Positions 12,601 to 21,994 of a DNA stretch of 64,000 nt are shown here, one piece after another (the first letter of the stretch is position 1; the number at the start of each line of letters is the position of its first letter). The stretch spans positions 111,500 to 175,499 of the forward strand of contig NMRA01000207.1 of the NCBI GenBank assembly GCA_002633005.1, in the 5' to 3' direction. The translations under genes and the position numbers were made by a program. Under the pieces are notes generated by a model. The model did not search any database. It had not been told where the DNA came from and saw only the letters and a list, made by a program, of their open reading frames with translations. This stretch comes from Phoronis australis (lineage: Eukaryota > Phoronida > Phoronidae).

Positions 12601-15600
12601 CCGTTGTTCCTTCGTTCACTTATGCAAGCACACAGCTGGCTGGCATTCAGTTCACTTTATTTTGGTTATCCCTAGTTGACCCAGACTGACCCAGCCAGCA
12701 CTGTCCTACTGTAGACTGGACCGTCATGTTGCGCCATCTATTGTTCTTTATTGTAGTTGATTCAGGGCTTGGACTTTTCCGCTGAAACGCGGATTTCCGC
12801 TTTTTTCAAATGTGCTTTCCGCTTTTTTTATAATATTTCCGCGTAAAAAAAACGGATTTGATATAAAATTTCCACGGCAAATTCCTTTCTTACCGTGGCG
12901 TTGCAGACGACGTTCACCTCAAAAAGCGGAAGTTGCTCTTTATGTTTCGGAGGAACGTAAATTGTCAACATTGCCGGGGCATCTGGGACAGCGTGGTGGG
13001 ATTTTCAATGGTGTCTCATGTTATTGTCAAGCGCCGCGACAAATACTACCGCTCTGCAGCCAAAAATGTGTGGGTTTGGAGTGGACGGGCGAGCTAAAAG
13101 GACGCAGACGCATGCTACTGATGGTGGTAACGTTTTTTTTTTTTTTAGTCCCGATTGTCGTCGGGGGAAGGTTCACATTGACCATTTCAAGGCTGGTTAT
13201 CGGGCATGATTTGGGCTGTAAAAGTTTCTGCGTTTTTTGTCATTGGTCATTCCAAGCCCTGTTGATTTTATGTTCTCTATTTGATTTCTTCGCTAGTCAC
13301 ATGAATGTTATCGTGTTTGACAAACTACCACTTTAGATAGAGTTTTGAACGGGCTTTCAGAAGATAATTTCCATTTTGCGCTACGATGTCTACTTTTTGA
13401 ATTATTCAAGATTTTCGGATACCGTTGTTCCTGCGGTCACGTATGCACGCAGCTGGCTGGCTTTCAGTTCACTTTGTTTTGGTTATGTCTGCACAAGTTA
13501 ACAGAGAGTTGTGACCCCGACTGACCCAGGTAGCACTGTCGTACTGTAGACTGGAATTCCACGCGAAATACTATTGTAAACATAACTTTGCTCTGCAGAC
13601 TGTCACGTAGTGCCACCTATTTTGGATTGCGGGAACAAAGCATGGCTCGTCCGTCATGTTGCGCTATCTATTGTTCTTTATTGTAGTTCATTATATGCTC
13701 TCTATTTGATTTCTTCGCTAGTCACATGAATGTTACCGTTTTATTCATAATTGCCGCCTTGATCGTCATGATTGTCGTCGTCCTCCCCATTGTCGTCTTA
13801 CGATTAATTCCGCCAAGTGTCGCTCCTCCGAGCGCTCTCGTTTATCTCTTGACCATGCCATATCACTTTTGTATGGTACTTTTTTGCACACGAACGAGAT
13901 TGGTCTTGGTCTCAAGGCAGTGTTAGAGATACCACTTCCAGAAATGAGACTCCTTTTCCTTAAAACGGATGTATTTCAATCATTTTGTTCACTGAATTGT
14001 GCAATAAATAAAGGCCTAGTAACAAATTCAATTTCAGGCCTACAAAAGTTGGGCCCTCTATAATAAAATAATTTTGACGCCGCAAATTGAATTTCTTGCT
14101 TAGAATAAGTCACCTGAAGTAATAAGCTGTTTTTGTATTCAAGATTCAGTGCAAGCCTGGAGCAGTCTGCCTGTGTGTCTCCAATCGGCAACAGATGGCA
14201 GTATTAGTACAGTTGTACCCATCAAAGCAGCAGGTGGGTTAACTTCATAGTAGGCAGGAACTGTTAATTTTGCAGATTTGTTGAGCATTTTACTGACTAC
14301 CTACGAAGACTCAATTAGTTTAATATAAATGTTGAGTACGGCAGTTCTTCGCCTGTTTAGCACGCAATATGGCGGACAGGTGAAACTTTATTTTATCTAA
14401 TTTCTGAGCTTCACTAAACATTGAGAAAATTTTAGTCAGATGTTAGCTTAGTTGTTGTGTTCACATGTCATAAAACAACATTAAATTGAGTTTACAAAAT
14501 TTAGATTAGCTTTTGAAAAATAGAAAAATGACAATTTGTGACCCACCACCACAAAATGAGTCTTAAGTCGGGATTTGACATTTTTTTAATTGTTATATTT
14601 TCTGAAAATGCAGTGTTTTCTCATCATTTTGAGGTATGAAACATGTCCCTATCTTCACAAATGACCGAGTTATTGCCAATTCTAGTCGGGGAAAGCGAAA
14701 ATTTAGAGCTTTCAAAAGTCAAGGAAAATAGCCGACAATAAGTGCCGATAGTGTCTTTAAAATTTCCATAGCAATCTGCAGTTGAATGCTACATTTCAGA
14801 CTTATTAGTATACACAACAACAAAATAAAACTAATCAAAAATTAGAAAGAATATAGACCTTATTATGTAATCTCAGCCAAAAAGGAGTGATATTCATGTT
14901 GGGTTGTTGCAACTGGGTCAATAAATTTCCCACCTAAAGTATACAAGGTCAGTCCACTTGTGGCAGGAGGGGTTACCGCAAGTAAAACAAGTAGTTAAGT
15001 GTATTTTGTAGAAGTTTAATGAAATGAAGTACTGTAGATTACAAAATACACGTTTCTGGTTGATTTTTGTTCAAAATAATTCAAAATTTTACGCTAGTGT
15101 GAATAATTTTGAAAAAATGACAATCACTCATCCCTATCCAAGTCCACTGACACTGACTGAAGAGCAACCATTTCTTTGACTTCTCACCGAGTGATTCAGC
15201 CCTATCGAAGATTGTTCTCTCTTGCAGTAATATTCAGCTGCTTGCACCCCGATCCACTGGCTTTGCAGATACAAGACATTATTGCGCGATTAAGCTAATC
15301 CGGACTGTTTTCTTCAAGTTCTGCTTGTTCCAATCCAACGACTTGGAATCCAAGATTCCAACGTAACCGTATTCGCGATGGGTCGATCATGAAACTCATC
15401 TGGCGACGAGTTGCTGTCGTCAGACGACTCGTCGCTGTCACGAAATTCCTCCTTGTCTCAATCAACAAATGTGCTCTTTGATGAGTTCAGTTAATTCTCG
15501 CTGATCTTGATACGGCAGTCAGAGGCAAGAGTTAATCACTGAGATATCAGCTACACGTCGACCAGCCATCTTACTGTCTTGAAAACATGCCGTGACCTCG

Positions 15601-18600
15601 CGACCCCACAGTTTCACACCCACTTAACTAGTTCTAGCGAATGAGGTCAGTGATGCGTTGGGTTAAAAGGTCGTTGCTAGCTAAAAGACTGGTGAGTGAC
15701 ACTTCTGTTGAAAATACCTCGAATACATAAAGTGAAATAACGACTGATGATTGGACAAAAAACTCAAAGAGCTTACTACATGCATAATGAGCAGAGTTTG
15801 ACCTTTCTGTTGATGTGTTTACGAGCGAATTGGGTCATCGGAAGACTGAGCAACGAGGACACGAAAACCGGCAAATTTCGATGAAAATTTCATGAGATAT
15901 GCAGTCGTGGAGAAGGTGATGTTTTTCAAAATGAAATAAATAAGATTTTAAATGAAGTTTACTTGTTTTAAAGTATTGTTTTGTGAAGTAGAATGAATAA
16001 ATAATCAAAATCTGCAATAAAAAATTTGACCTAATTTTAACCGATAGCGACTGTTTGCAGTCTGGTCGGGAAATAGAGTTTCCGACTTCAGACTCATTTT
16101 GTGGTGGTGGGTCACATTTTAGCAACAGTTCTATTTTTGAGTGAAATGAGCATTATTAATGAGAGTTGATGATGTAGACAAAGCTTGAAAATTTCACGTC
16201 CGATTAGTTTTAACTAATGAAATGAAAACCTTCAACATGACGATTACGTAACAATGTGTGCCTAGTCCTCACATTCCAGTGAGAAGAGAAGTTCCTGCAT
16301 TTCTGTATTTAATGAAGCTATGTCCCACTAAAACCATGAATGCATTATGGCCTTTTCCCCTTGCTCCCAACATGTTCGATTCTATAGCCCAACAAGTTGG
16401 GAAGATGACCCTGTAGCCAATATCTTAGACCACTGATTTTATGGTACCTTTCTGACTGGATGTTTTCTAATTTTGTCATTTTCTAGTTGTAGTTTACTTC
16501 AAGTAGAAATGGCAGTGAAAATGAAAACATGTTTTCAGTTGTTTATTTATGAATTTAAACCAGCCTTTGCATTGTTGCGGGCTTAAATAAAAATAACGTT
16601 AACAAAAAATTTTGCTTTAATTTATCTCTTGACCATGCCATATCACTTTTGTTTGGTACTTTTTTTGCACACGAACGAGATTGGTCTTGGTCTCAAGGCA
16701 GTGTTAGAGATACCACTTCCAGAAATGAGACTCCTTTTCCTTAAAACGGATGTATTTCAATCATTTTGTTCACTGAATTGTGCAATAAATAATGGCCTAG
16801 TAACAAATTCAATTTCAGGCCTACAAAAGTTGGGCCCCCTATATTAAAATAATTTTGACGCCGCAAATTGAATTTCTTGCTTAGAATAAGTCACCTGAAA
16901 TAATAAGCTGTTTTTGTATTCAAGATTCAGTGCAAGCCTGGAGCAGTCTGCCTGTGTGTCTCCAATCGGCAACAGATGGCAGTATTAGTACAGTTGAACC
17001 CATCAAAGCAGCAGGTGGGTTAACTTCATAGTAGGCAGGAACTGTTAATTTTGCAGATTTGTTGAGCATTCAACTGACTACCTAGGATGACACAATCAGT
17101 CAAGCACTACTTATTTCATGAATTAGTTTAATATAAATGTTGAGTACGGCAGTTCTTCGCCTATTTAGCACGCAATATGGCGGACATGTGAAACTTTATT
17201 TTATCTAATTTCTGAGCTACACTAAACATTGAGAAAATTTTAGTTAGGTGTTAGCTTAGTTGTGTTCACATGTCGTAAAACAACATTAAATTGAGTTTAC
17301 AAAATTTAGATTAGCTTTAAAATAGAAAAATGACAATTTTAGCAACAGTTCTATTTTTGAGTGAAATAAGCATTATTAATGAGAGTTGATGATGTAGACA
17401 AAGCTTGAAAATTTCACGTCCGATTAGTTTTAACTAATGAAATGAAAACCTTCAACATGACAATTACATAACAATGTGTGCCTAGTCCTCACATTCCAAT
17501 GAGAAGAGAAGTTCCTGCATTTCTGTATTTAATGAAGCTATGTCCCAGTAAAACCATGAATACATTATGGCCTTTTCCCCTTGCTCCCAACATGTTCGAT
17601 TCTATAGCCCAACAAGTTGGGAAGATGACCCCCGTAGCCAATATCTTACACCACTGATTTTATGGTACCTTTCTGACTGGATGTTTTCTAATTTTGTCAT
17701 TTTCTAGTTGTAGTTTACTTCAAATAGAAATGGCAGTGAAAATGAAAAACATGTTTTCAGTTGTTTATTTATGAATTTAAACCAGCCTTTGCATTGTTGT
17801 GGGCTTAACCCTTTAGCATTCATAGCGGCTGCAGACGGCCGCGGAAAAATCGGCTTCACATGTTCGCAACGACCATAGACGGCCCTAATAAACTATGTCA
17901 GAGACTATCCATAGAAACGGCAAATCTCGCTTAGTTATCGCGAGAAACACAGTAAATGACCTAGAAACTCCAGATCAACCATTAGCATTGTTAGTTACAA
18001 GTTATAGCGAGATTTGTCAGAGTTTTTACGATTTTTTTGCGTCCAAAGATTTTCAATCGAACTTCCTGTTTCGGCGAAATGGACAAAAGTGATAGCGACT
18101 CAGATTTCGATGGTTTTACCGTGGCTGAAATCCAAGAAGCTACTCAGAGACCTGCTGGAAGAAGTGGGGATATTAACGAATCCGACATCGATGTTTCGGA
18201 CGTGAGCAGCGACGAAAGTTCGGCCGTCGATCCTGACTCCGAGGACGAGGACTTGAACGCTTTGAACGCAAATGGAGTGATACGTTGGCAAACTTTATTT
18301 TGCCAAGTTTTACGGAAGTTTCTGGACCAAAACACACATTGCCTGCTGATGCCAAGCCTTTGGACTACATAAGTTTGTTTTTGCCTCCTGCGTTTTTCGA
18401 GAGTGTTGCCCAAGAAACGAACTGGTACGCAGATCAGCAACAAGCCGTGAACGGTCCTGACTCAATATGGCGACCAACCAGTGCAGATGAAATACGTGCG
18501 TTTTTTGGTATAAACATTTTGATGGGCATAAAACAGTTGCCAAGGTTATGGTGTTACTGGAGCACATACCCGAAGTTTGCAAACCCATATATTAGCTCAG

Positions 18601-20917
18601 TAATGCCCAAAGCAAGATTTTTGAAACTCAGCCAGTATCTACACATCCGAGATACTTCCAACACCCCTGGGCGTGATGACCCTGCATACGATCCACTTTA
18701 TAAGGTAAGACCAATGTTGGACATGGTTGGAATAGCATTTTTAGCAAATTACTACCCTGAGCAACAGCTCAGTATTGATGAAGCTATGATTGGTTTCAAA
18801 GGACGATTGTTCTTTAGACAATATATGCCTGCTATGCCCACAAAGTGGGGTATCAAGGTGTGGGAGTGTTGCGAAAGTACGTCTGGGTATTGCTGCAACT
18901 TTTCCGTCTACACTGTTAGAAAACGCGACGGTCAGAGACAACATGGTCTGGGATACGATGTTATATGGGACTTGTCATCTCCGTATCGCAACAAGCATCA
19001 CCATTTGTATTTTGACCGCTTCTTTTCGTCGGTAATCTTGGCCGAACACTTGAAGCTGGTAGATACGTATTGTTGCTCAACAATAATGGCCAATCGCAAA
19101 GGCCTACCAGACAAGGTAAAGAAAACAAAACTAAAGAAAGTGGGTGATATCCTCCAGCAACAGAAAGGCGAGATGGTTGCTACAAGCTAAAGGACAAGCG
19201 TCAACTTACCTTCCTGTCTTCTATTCACAGTCCTTTCGTTGGTGAAGGTGAACCAACGGTCAACCTTCAGTACAATGCATACATGGGTGGTGTTGACAAG
19301 TCAGATCAGTTGAGATCGTATTACCCAGTGGGGAGGGAAAGTAAAAAATGGTGGCGGTACATTTTATGGTTTATTGTAAATTTATCTCTTGTGAATGCTC
19401 ATATTCTGTACGTGAAAAGTTTTCACATTCCACCAGTGAAGGACACGTATGATGCTTTACGATTTAGGATGGATGTTGTGGAACAATTAGTGAATGGTTT
19501 TTGCTCTCGACAGCGTAAGGCTGGTCAAAAGAGCACTCAGATAGACAGGCCAGTTCATGGCGAAAGCATTGGCCATCATCAACTAGTCAAAATTGACGGA
19601 AGAAAACGGACCTGCAAAGAATGTTCTAATGCCCAACGAAGGACACCAGCCGGTCGTCGTGTCAAAACGTCTTTCAAATGTTCATTTTGTGATGTAGCTC
19701 TTTGTAGAGTGGGATGTTTTTTAACATTTCATGAAAGGAATTTAGTAACCACATAGTTTGTGAAGAGAAATTAATTCTGATGCACTGAAAATTCGTTTCA
19801 ATGAAGTTGTCGTTGCATTGATGATGTTTGATTATGACTATGCACACATAAAAGTTTTTACATTAACTGTTTGCTAAATTTCAACATATATTTATTCACA
19901 CTTGTATAGTCTAAAAAGAAATGTTTTGTAGTTCTACATAATAGCTAGCAACAAGAGGAATGAGCATGACTAAGGGTTAACTGTTGACTTAAATTTTCAT
20001 TCGACTGAAAAGTGCATGCTATATTGTGTGATGGTGCAGTTCATGTAATATGTTTTTGCAGTATTAAAGTATCATTAAAGTGCATGCTATATTGTGTGAT
20101 GGTGCAGTTCATGTATTAAAGTATCATTAATTTGACATATTAGTCTTTTTTCATGTGACTACTGCCATTTCTGATAAAAAATCAAACTACAACAAAGTTT
20201 TTGCAAGGTTTTATTGCCTGTAATTCGAATTTCTTTAAAAATTTGTTCTTTCCCAGAATTTACCTGAAGCCTACCTGACGTTTGGGAGTGCCAAGTCGTT
20301 TTTTTTTTTGCTTACCTGATAAAGCTGTTCTTCATTAATACTTGCTGAAATTTTGAAGAGCCTGTCTGCAATACTTTGAAAGATATTAGCATTTTAGTAA
20401 GTGTGAGTGATTTCAGCACACAAACCTAGAATTAATGTGAATGCATAAGTAGGTCATCCAGTCTGGGAATGTGAATGCTATAGGGTTAAATAAAAATAAA
20501 GTTAACAAAAATTTTTGCTTTAATTTATCTCTTGACCATGCCATATCACTTTTGTATGGTACTTGTTTTGCACACGAACGAGATTGGTCTTGGTCTCAAG
20601 GCAGTGTTAGAGATACCACTTCCAGAAATGAGACTCCTTTTCTTTAAAACGGATGTATTTCAATCATTTTGTTCACTGAATTGTGCAATAAATAATGGCC
20701 TAGTAACAAATTCAATTTCAGGCCTACAAAAGTTGGGCCCCCTATATTAAAATAATTTTGACGCCGCAGATTGAATTTCTTGCTTAGAATAAGTCACCTG
20801 AAGTAATAAGCTGTTTTTGTATTCAAGATTCAGTGCAAGCCTGGAGCAGTCTGCCTGTGTGTCTCCAATCGGCAACAGATGGCAGTATTAGTACAGTTGA
20901 ACCCATCAAAGCAGCAG
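563..20917 (+). CDS. TTC37: SKI3 / TTC37 (SKI complex TPR scaffold), multi-exon, 5' partial, C-terminus not found
   Basis: Gene-level entry. SKI3 is the tetratricopeptide-repeat scaffold of the SKI complex (with SKI2 helicase and SKI8/WDR61), which delivers mRNA to the cytoplasmic exosome for 3'-5' decay. Exons seen: 563-658, 2057-2171, 3208-3363, 4417-4518, 5062-6329, 6754-6973, 7890-8098, 8638-8854, 9288-9904, 10423-10590, 11190-11334, then 14144-14233 with near-identical copies at 16925-17014 and 20828-20917. All junctions keep phase. With one copy of the last exon this gives about 1,134 codons. Family hallmarks by eye include [47 protein letters not shown] and [11 protein letters not shown]. 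The start codon and roughly the first 200 residues lie left of the window. Vertebrate SKI3 is about 1,560 residues, so a few hundred C-terminal residues are unaccounted for before the convergent DENND4 gene. Confidence 0.93.
2057..2171 (+). CDS. TTC37: SKI3 exon
   Basis: Exon of 115 nt, phase 0 to 1, between TTTTCAG and GTAAGTTG. It encodes a stretch with [17 protein letters not shown], matching the YPLEV motif of SKI3. Confidence 0.85.
2950..3181. repeat. MITE-like element, family with CTCACCAATTT ends
   Basis: Begins near TATAAAATCTCATCAGTTT and ends near AGTGGTGAGATTTTATTG, an inverted pair of about 15 bp. Related copies with the same termini lie at about 34381-34626, 53565-53753, 57951-58191 and 60600-60794. 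Length is about 200-250 bp and no coding capacity is seen. This copy ends 26 bp before an SKI3 exon. Confidence 0.55.
3208..3363 (+). CDS. TTC37: SKI3 exon
   Basis: Exon of 156 nt, phase 1 to 1, between TTTTCAG and GTTGGTG. It encodes [20 protein letters not shown], a TPR-like helix pair. A MITE-like repeat ends about 27 bp upstream of its acceptor. Confidence 0.85.
4417..4518 (+). CDS. TTC37: SKI3 exon
   Basis: Exon of 102 nt, phase 1 to 1, between CATCAG and GTGAGGG. It encodes [20 protein letters not shown], a TPR unit matching the SGWYHLAEAQ region of vertebrate SKI3. It contains no long ORF of its own and was found by homology and phase. Confidence 0.85.
4777..4907. repeat. Imperfect foldback/MITE related to three other copies
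   Basis: Arms resemble each other in inverted orientation, with ATTGACCAATCACAT on one side and ATGTGATTAATCG on the other. Similar elements occur at about 24568-24672, 25935-26035 and 41336-41470. About 100-135 bp, non-coding. Confidence 0.45.
5062..6329 (+). CDS. TTC37: SKI3 large TPR exon
   Basis: Exon of 1,268 nt, phase 1 to 0, between TTTAAAG and GTAAGGT. It encodes about 422 residues of tandem TPRs. Recognisable blocks in order are [68 protein letters not shown], and [20 protein letters not shown], followed by [12 protein letters not shown]. This is one unusually large exon where vertebrates have many small ones. The reading frame is open upstream of 5062, but the conserved protein begins at GMKLVTE. 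Confidence 0.95.
6754..6973 (+). CDS. TTC37: SKI3 exon
   Basis: Exon of 220 nt, phase 0 to 1, between GACTTCAG and GTATGAT. It encodes [31 protein letters not shown] and HRHWNALG, all matching conserved SKI3 motifs. Confidence 0.93.
7890..8098 (+). CDS. TTC37: SKI3 exon
   Basis: Exon of 209 nt, phase 1 to 0, between TCTTGCAG and GTGGGTG. It encodes [28 protein letters not shown] and [20 protein letters not shown], among the best conserved parts of SKI3. It lies after a 916-bp intron (6974-7889) in which I recognise nothing else. Confidence 0.95.
8638..8854 (+). CDS. TTC37: SKI3 exon
   Basis: Exon of 217 nt, phase 0 to 1, between TTTCCGCAG and GTAAAAG. It encodes [29 protein letters not shown] and [20 protein letters not shown], matching vertebrate SKI3. 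Confidence 0.94.
9288..9904 (+). CDS. TTC37: SKI3 exon
   Basis: Exon of 617 nt, phase 1 to 0, between TTGTTTCAG and GTGAGTG. It encodes about 205 residues with TPR motifs: [51 protein letters not shown] and [15 protein letters not shown]. The frame stays open for four more codons past the GTGAGT donor, but phase and homology favour ending at 9904. Confidence 0.93.
10423..10590 (+). CDS. TTC37: SKI3 exon
   Basis: Exon of 168 nt, phase 0-0, between CGTTGTAG and GTATGAA. It encodes [20 protein letters not shown] and [15 protein letters not shown], continuing the TPR array in the place of the vertebrate AVHSNPGDPALW segment. A longer ORF overlapping here in another frame is a shadow. Confidence 0.88.
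11190..11334 (+). CDS. TTC37: SKI3 exon
   Basis: Exon of 145 nt, phase 0 to 1, between AATCTTCAG and GTTTGTA. It encodes [15 protein letters not shown] and [15 protein letters not shown], aligning with the vertebrate segment ending in SPG. The donor GTTTGT is weak and the acceptor was chosen because it alone restores phase 0. The 5' edge could move. Confidence 0.75.
11802..13840. mobile_element. Composite non-autonomous insertion of about 2.04 kb
   Basis: Present only in unit 1. It replaces about 14 bases relative to units 2 and 3 (between GTTAACAAA and TTTATCTCTTGACC). TTCCGCCAAGT occurs near both ends in direct orientation. Inside, a block at about 12500-12770 recurs in diverged form at about 13320-13690 (shared words GAACGGGCTTTCAGAAGATA and CATCTATTGTTCTTTATTG). 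Between them is a stretch with short ORFs (12812-13336) that I cannot assign. No transposase was recognised, so its class is unknown. Confidence 0.55.
14144..14233 (+). CDS. TTC37: SKI3 90-nt exon, copy 1 of 3
   Basis: Exon of 90 nt, phase 1-1, between TATTCAAG and GTGGGTT. Joined to the previous exon it reads [19 protein letters not shown], matching PGDPAIWAGLMAAC of vertebrate SKI3. It lies in unit 1 of a triplicated 1.22-kb segment. This copy has V where copies 2 and 3 have E (GTA versus GAA, at 14217-14219). Because both ends are phase 1, one, two or three copies can be included without changing frame. Confidence 0.78.
14538..16115. mobile_element. Non-autonomous DNA transposon with 34-bp TIRs (1,578 bp)
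   Basis: Terminal inverted repeats start GTGACCCACCACCACAAAAT and match over 34 bp with one mismatch. Comparison with unit 2 shows a precise insertion, with the flanking ATTT duplicated (a 4-bp target duplication; 2 bp TT if the outer T/A pair is counted in the TIR). No ORF of transposase size. It is therefore a deletion derivative or long MITE; the superfamily was not identified. Confidence 0.82.
16435..17654 (+). repeat. Tandem triplication, unit 2 (uninterrupted)
   Basis: Uninterrupted 1,220-bp unit. It shows the empty sites of all three insertions found in the other units: GGGCTTAAATAAAAATAA for the piggyBac site, and ACAATTTTAGCAACAG for the 1.58-kb TIR element. Contains exon copy 2. 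Confidence 0.88.
16925..17014 (+). CDS. TTC37: SKI3 90-nt exon, copy 2 of 3
   Basis: Second copy of the 90-nt, phase 1-1 exon, with the same acceptor (TATTCAAG) and donor (GTGGGT) as copy 1. It encodes the same 30 residues except E for V near the end ([10 protein letters not shown]). It lies in unit 2, the only uninterrupted unit. Whether it is spliced in cannot be told from sequence. Confidence 0.65.
18079..19756 (+). pseudogene. piggyBac (PGBD-type) transposase, frameshifted twice
   Basis: Cut-and-paste transposase that excises and inserts at TTAA. The start is taken at ATG 18079, which opens an acidic N-terminus ([13 protein letters not shown]). The core follows in a second frame from about 18285 to 19168, and the C-terminal part in a third frame from about 19169 to the stop at 19756. 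The catalytic aspartates are all present: [12 protein letters not shown] (GAT at 18777), LYFDRFF (GAC at 19014) and [14 protein letters not shown] (GAC at 19295). The C-terminal cysteine-rich finger is also there (CKEC, CSFC, LCRVGCF). Each shift equals one base lost or two gained, one near 18280-18300 and one near 19165. Apart from these the frame has no stops, so inactivation is recent or the shifts are sequencing errors. Confidence 0.92.
20031..20130 (+). repeat. Direct duplication of about 60 bp inside piggyBac
   Basis: The string AAGTGCATGCTATATTGTGT and the following GATGGTGCAGTTCATGTA occur twice, with the second copy lacking a few bases. Short tandem duplication near the 3' subterminal region of the transposon. 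Confidence 0.75.
20828..20917 (+). CDS. TTC37: SKI3 90-nt exon, copy 3 of 3
   Basis: Third copy of the 90-nt exon, intact splice sites, protein identical to copy 2. It lies in unit 3, downstream of the piggyBac insertion. It is the last recognisable SKI3 coding sequence on this strand. Confidence 0.65.
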
Positions 20918-21787
20918 GTGGGTTAACTTCATAGTAGGCAGGAACTGTTAATTTTGCAGATTTGTAGAGCATTCAACTGACTACCTAGGATGACACAATC
21001 AGTCAAGCACTACTTATTTCATGAATTAGTTTTGTTGAGTACGGCAGTTCTTCGCCTATTTAGCACGCAATATGGCGGACATGTGAAACTTTATTTTATC
21101 TAATTTCTGAGCTACACTAAACATTGAGAAAATTTTAGTTAGATGTTAGCTTAGTTGTGTTCACATGTCGTAAAACAACATTAAATTGAGTTTACAAAAT
21201 TTAGATTAGCTTTAAAATAGAAAAATGACAATTTTAGCAACAGTTATATTTTTGAGTGAAATAAGCATTATTAATGAGAGTTGATGATGTAGACAAAGCT
21301 TGAAAATTTCACGTCTGATTAGTTTTAACTAATGAAATGAAAACCTTCAACATGACGATTACGTAACAATGTGTGCCTAGTCCTCACATTCCAATGAGAA
21401 GAGAAGTTCCTGCATTTCTGTATTTAATGATGCTATGTCTCACTAAAACCATGAATTCATTATGGCCTTTTCCCCTTGCTCCCAACATGTTCGATTCTAT
21501 AGCCCAACAAGTTGGGAAGATGACCCCCGTAGCCAATATCTTACACCACTGATTAACTCCATTCTGGCATTTTTGGTTGGAGGGCCAGCTCTCTTTTGTT
21601 CAATAATTGCTCTAATCTCCAATAAGATCATTTGTAGCCTGACTGGGCTGTGCTGTTAAAAATGGAAGTTAACTTATAAAACATTTGAACATAAACCAAT
21701 AGCATTTCTTAATTCCTCGCCAAATGCTGATTAAGTTTAGTTTTTCAATTGCCAAACTTTCCTGACTACAACCGAAGTTACGACAAT

Positions 21788-21994
21788 CTATTCTTTCCGA
21801 ATGTACCAGTTCGCTACGGGTTTGATTGTGTTCACATCACACCTGGTCTGTAATAAGCCTGGTAGATAATTGGCGTGCCTGTTGTCATAACAGACAAAAT
21901 ACTGTCCTTGGCAGTTAACAAAGGAGCTAGATGTTATCACACGCTCACAGCCCTCTACGTTTGGTGAAGTCACTGAATGGGAGAACGCCGTCAT
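21788..21994 (-). CDS. Unassigned small ORF (68 codons)
   Basis: Cysteine-containing frame with GQYFVCYDNRHANYLPGLLQ. Composition looks more protein-like than the neighbouring frames, but I do not recognise a family, see no paired splice sites that help, and cannot exclude chance or a transposon remnant. Confidence 0.15.
   Translation of the reverse strand: MTAFSHSVTSPNVEGCERVITSSSFVNCQGQYFVCYDNRHANYLPGLLQTRCDVNTIKPVANWYIRKE

Larger units (their letters stand above)
11629..16434 (+). repeat. Tandem triplication, unit 1 (interrupted)
   Basis: Unit 1 of a 1.22-kb tandem repeat starting GATTTTATGGTACC and ending CTTAGACCACT. It is split by a 2.04-kb insertion (11802-13840) and a 1.58-kb TIR element (14538-16115). 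With these removed its length matches unit 2. It contains SKI3 90-nt exon copy 1. It lacks a short segment present in units 2 and 3 (after CTGACTACCTA), so units 2 and 3 are the closer pair. Confidence 0.85.
17809..20485 (+). mobile_element. piggyBac transposon (2,677 bp) at a TTAA target
   Basis: Flanked by TTAA on both sides (17805-17808 and 20486-20489). Ends CCCTTTAGCATTCA and, on the other strand, CCCTATAGCATTCA give 14-bp TIRs with one mismatch. The two other repeat units show the unoccupied TTAA in the same context (GGGC-TTAA-ATAAA), proving the ends. The body carries a piggyBac transposase reading frame broken by two frameshifts. A roughly 60-bp direct duplication lies at about 20031-20130 near the 3' end. 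Confidence 0.95.
17655..21550 (+). repeat. Tandem triplication, unit 3 (piggyBac inside)
   Basis: Third unit, identical in order to unit 2 but interrupted by piggyBac at 17809-20485. It ends at CTTACACCACT, after which unique sequence (GATTAACTCC) begins. GAT is shared by both flanks of the array, so a short microhomology may have seeded the duplication. Contains exon copy 3. Confidence 0.88.

Noticed and set aside
12812-13336. 174-codon ORF in the composite insertion
   Set aside because: Low-complexity, hydrophobic tail and no recognised domain; part of a mobile element of unknown type.
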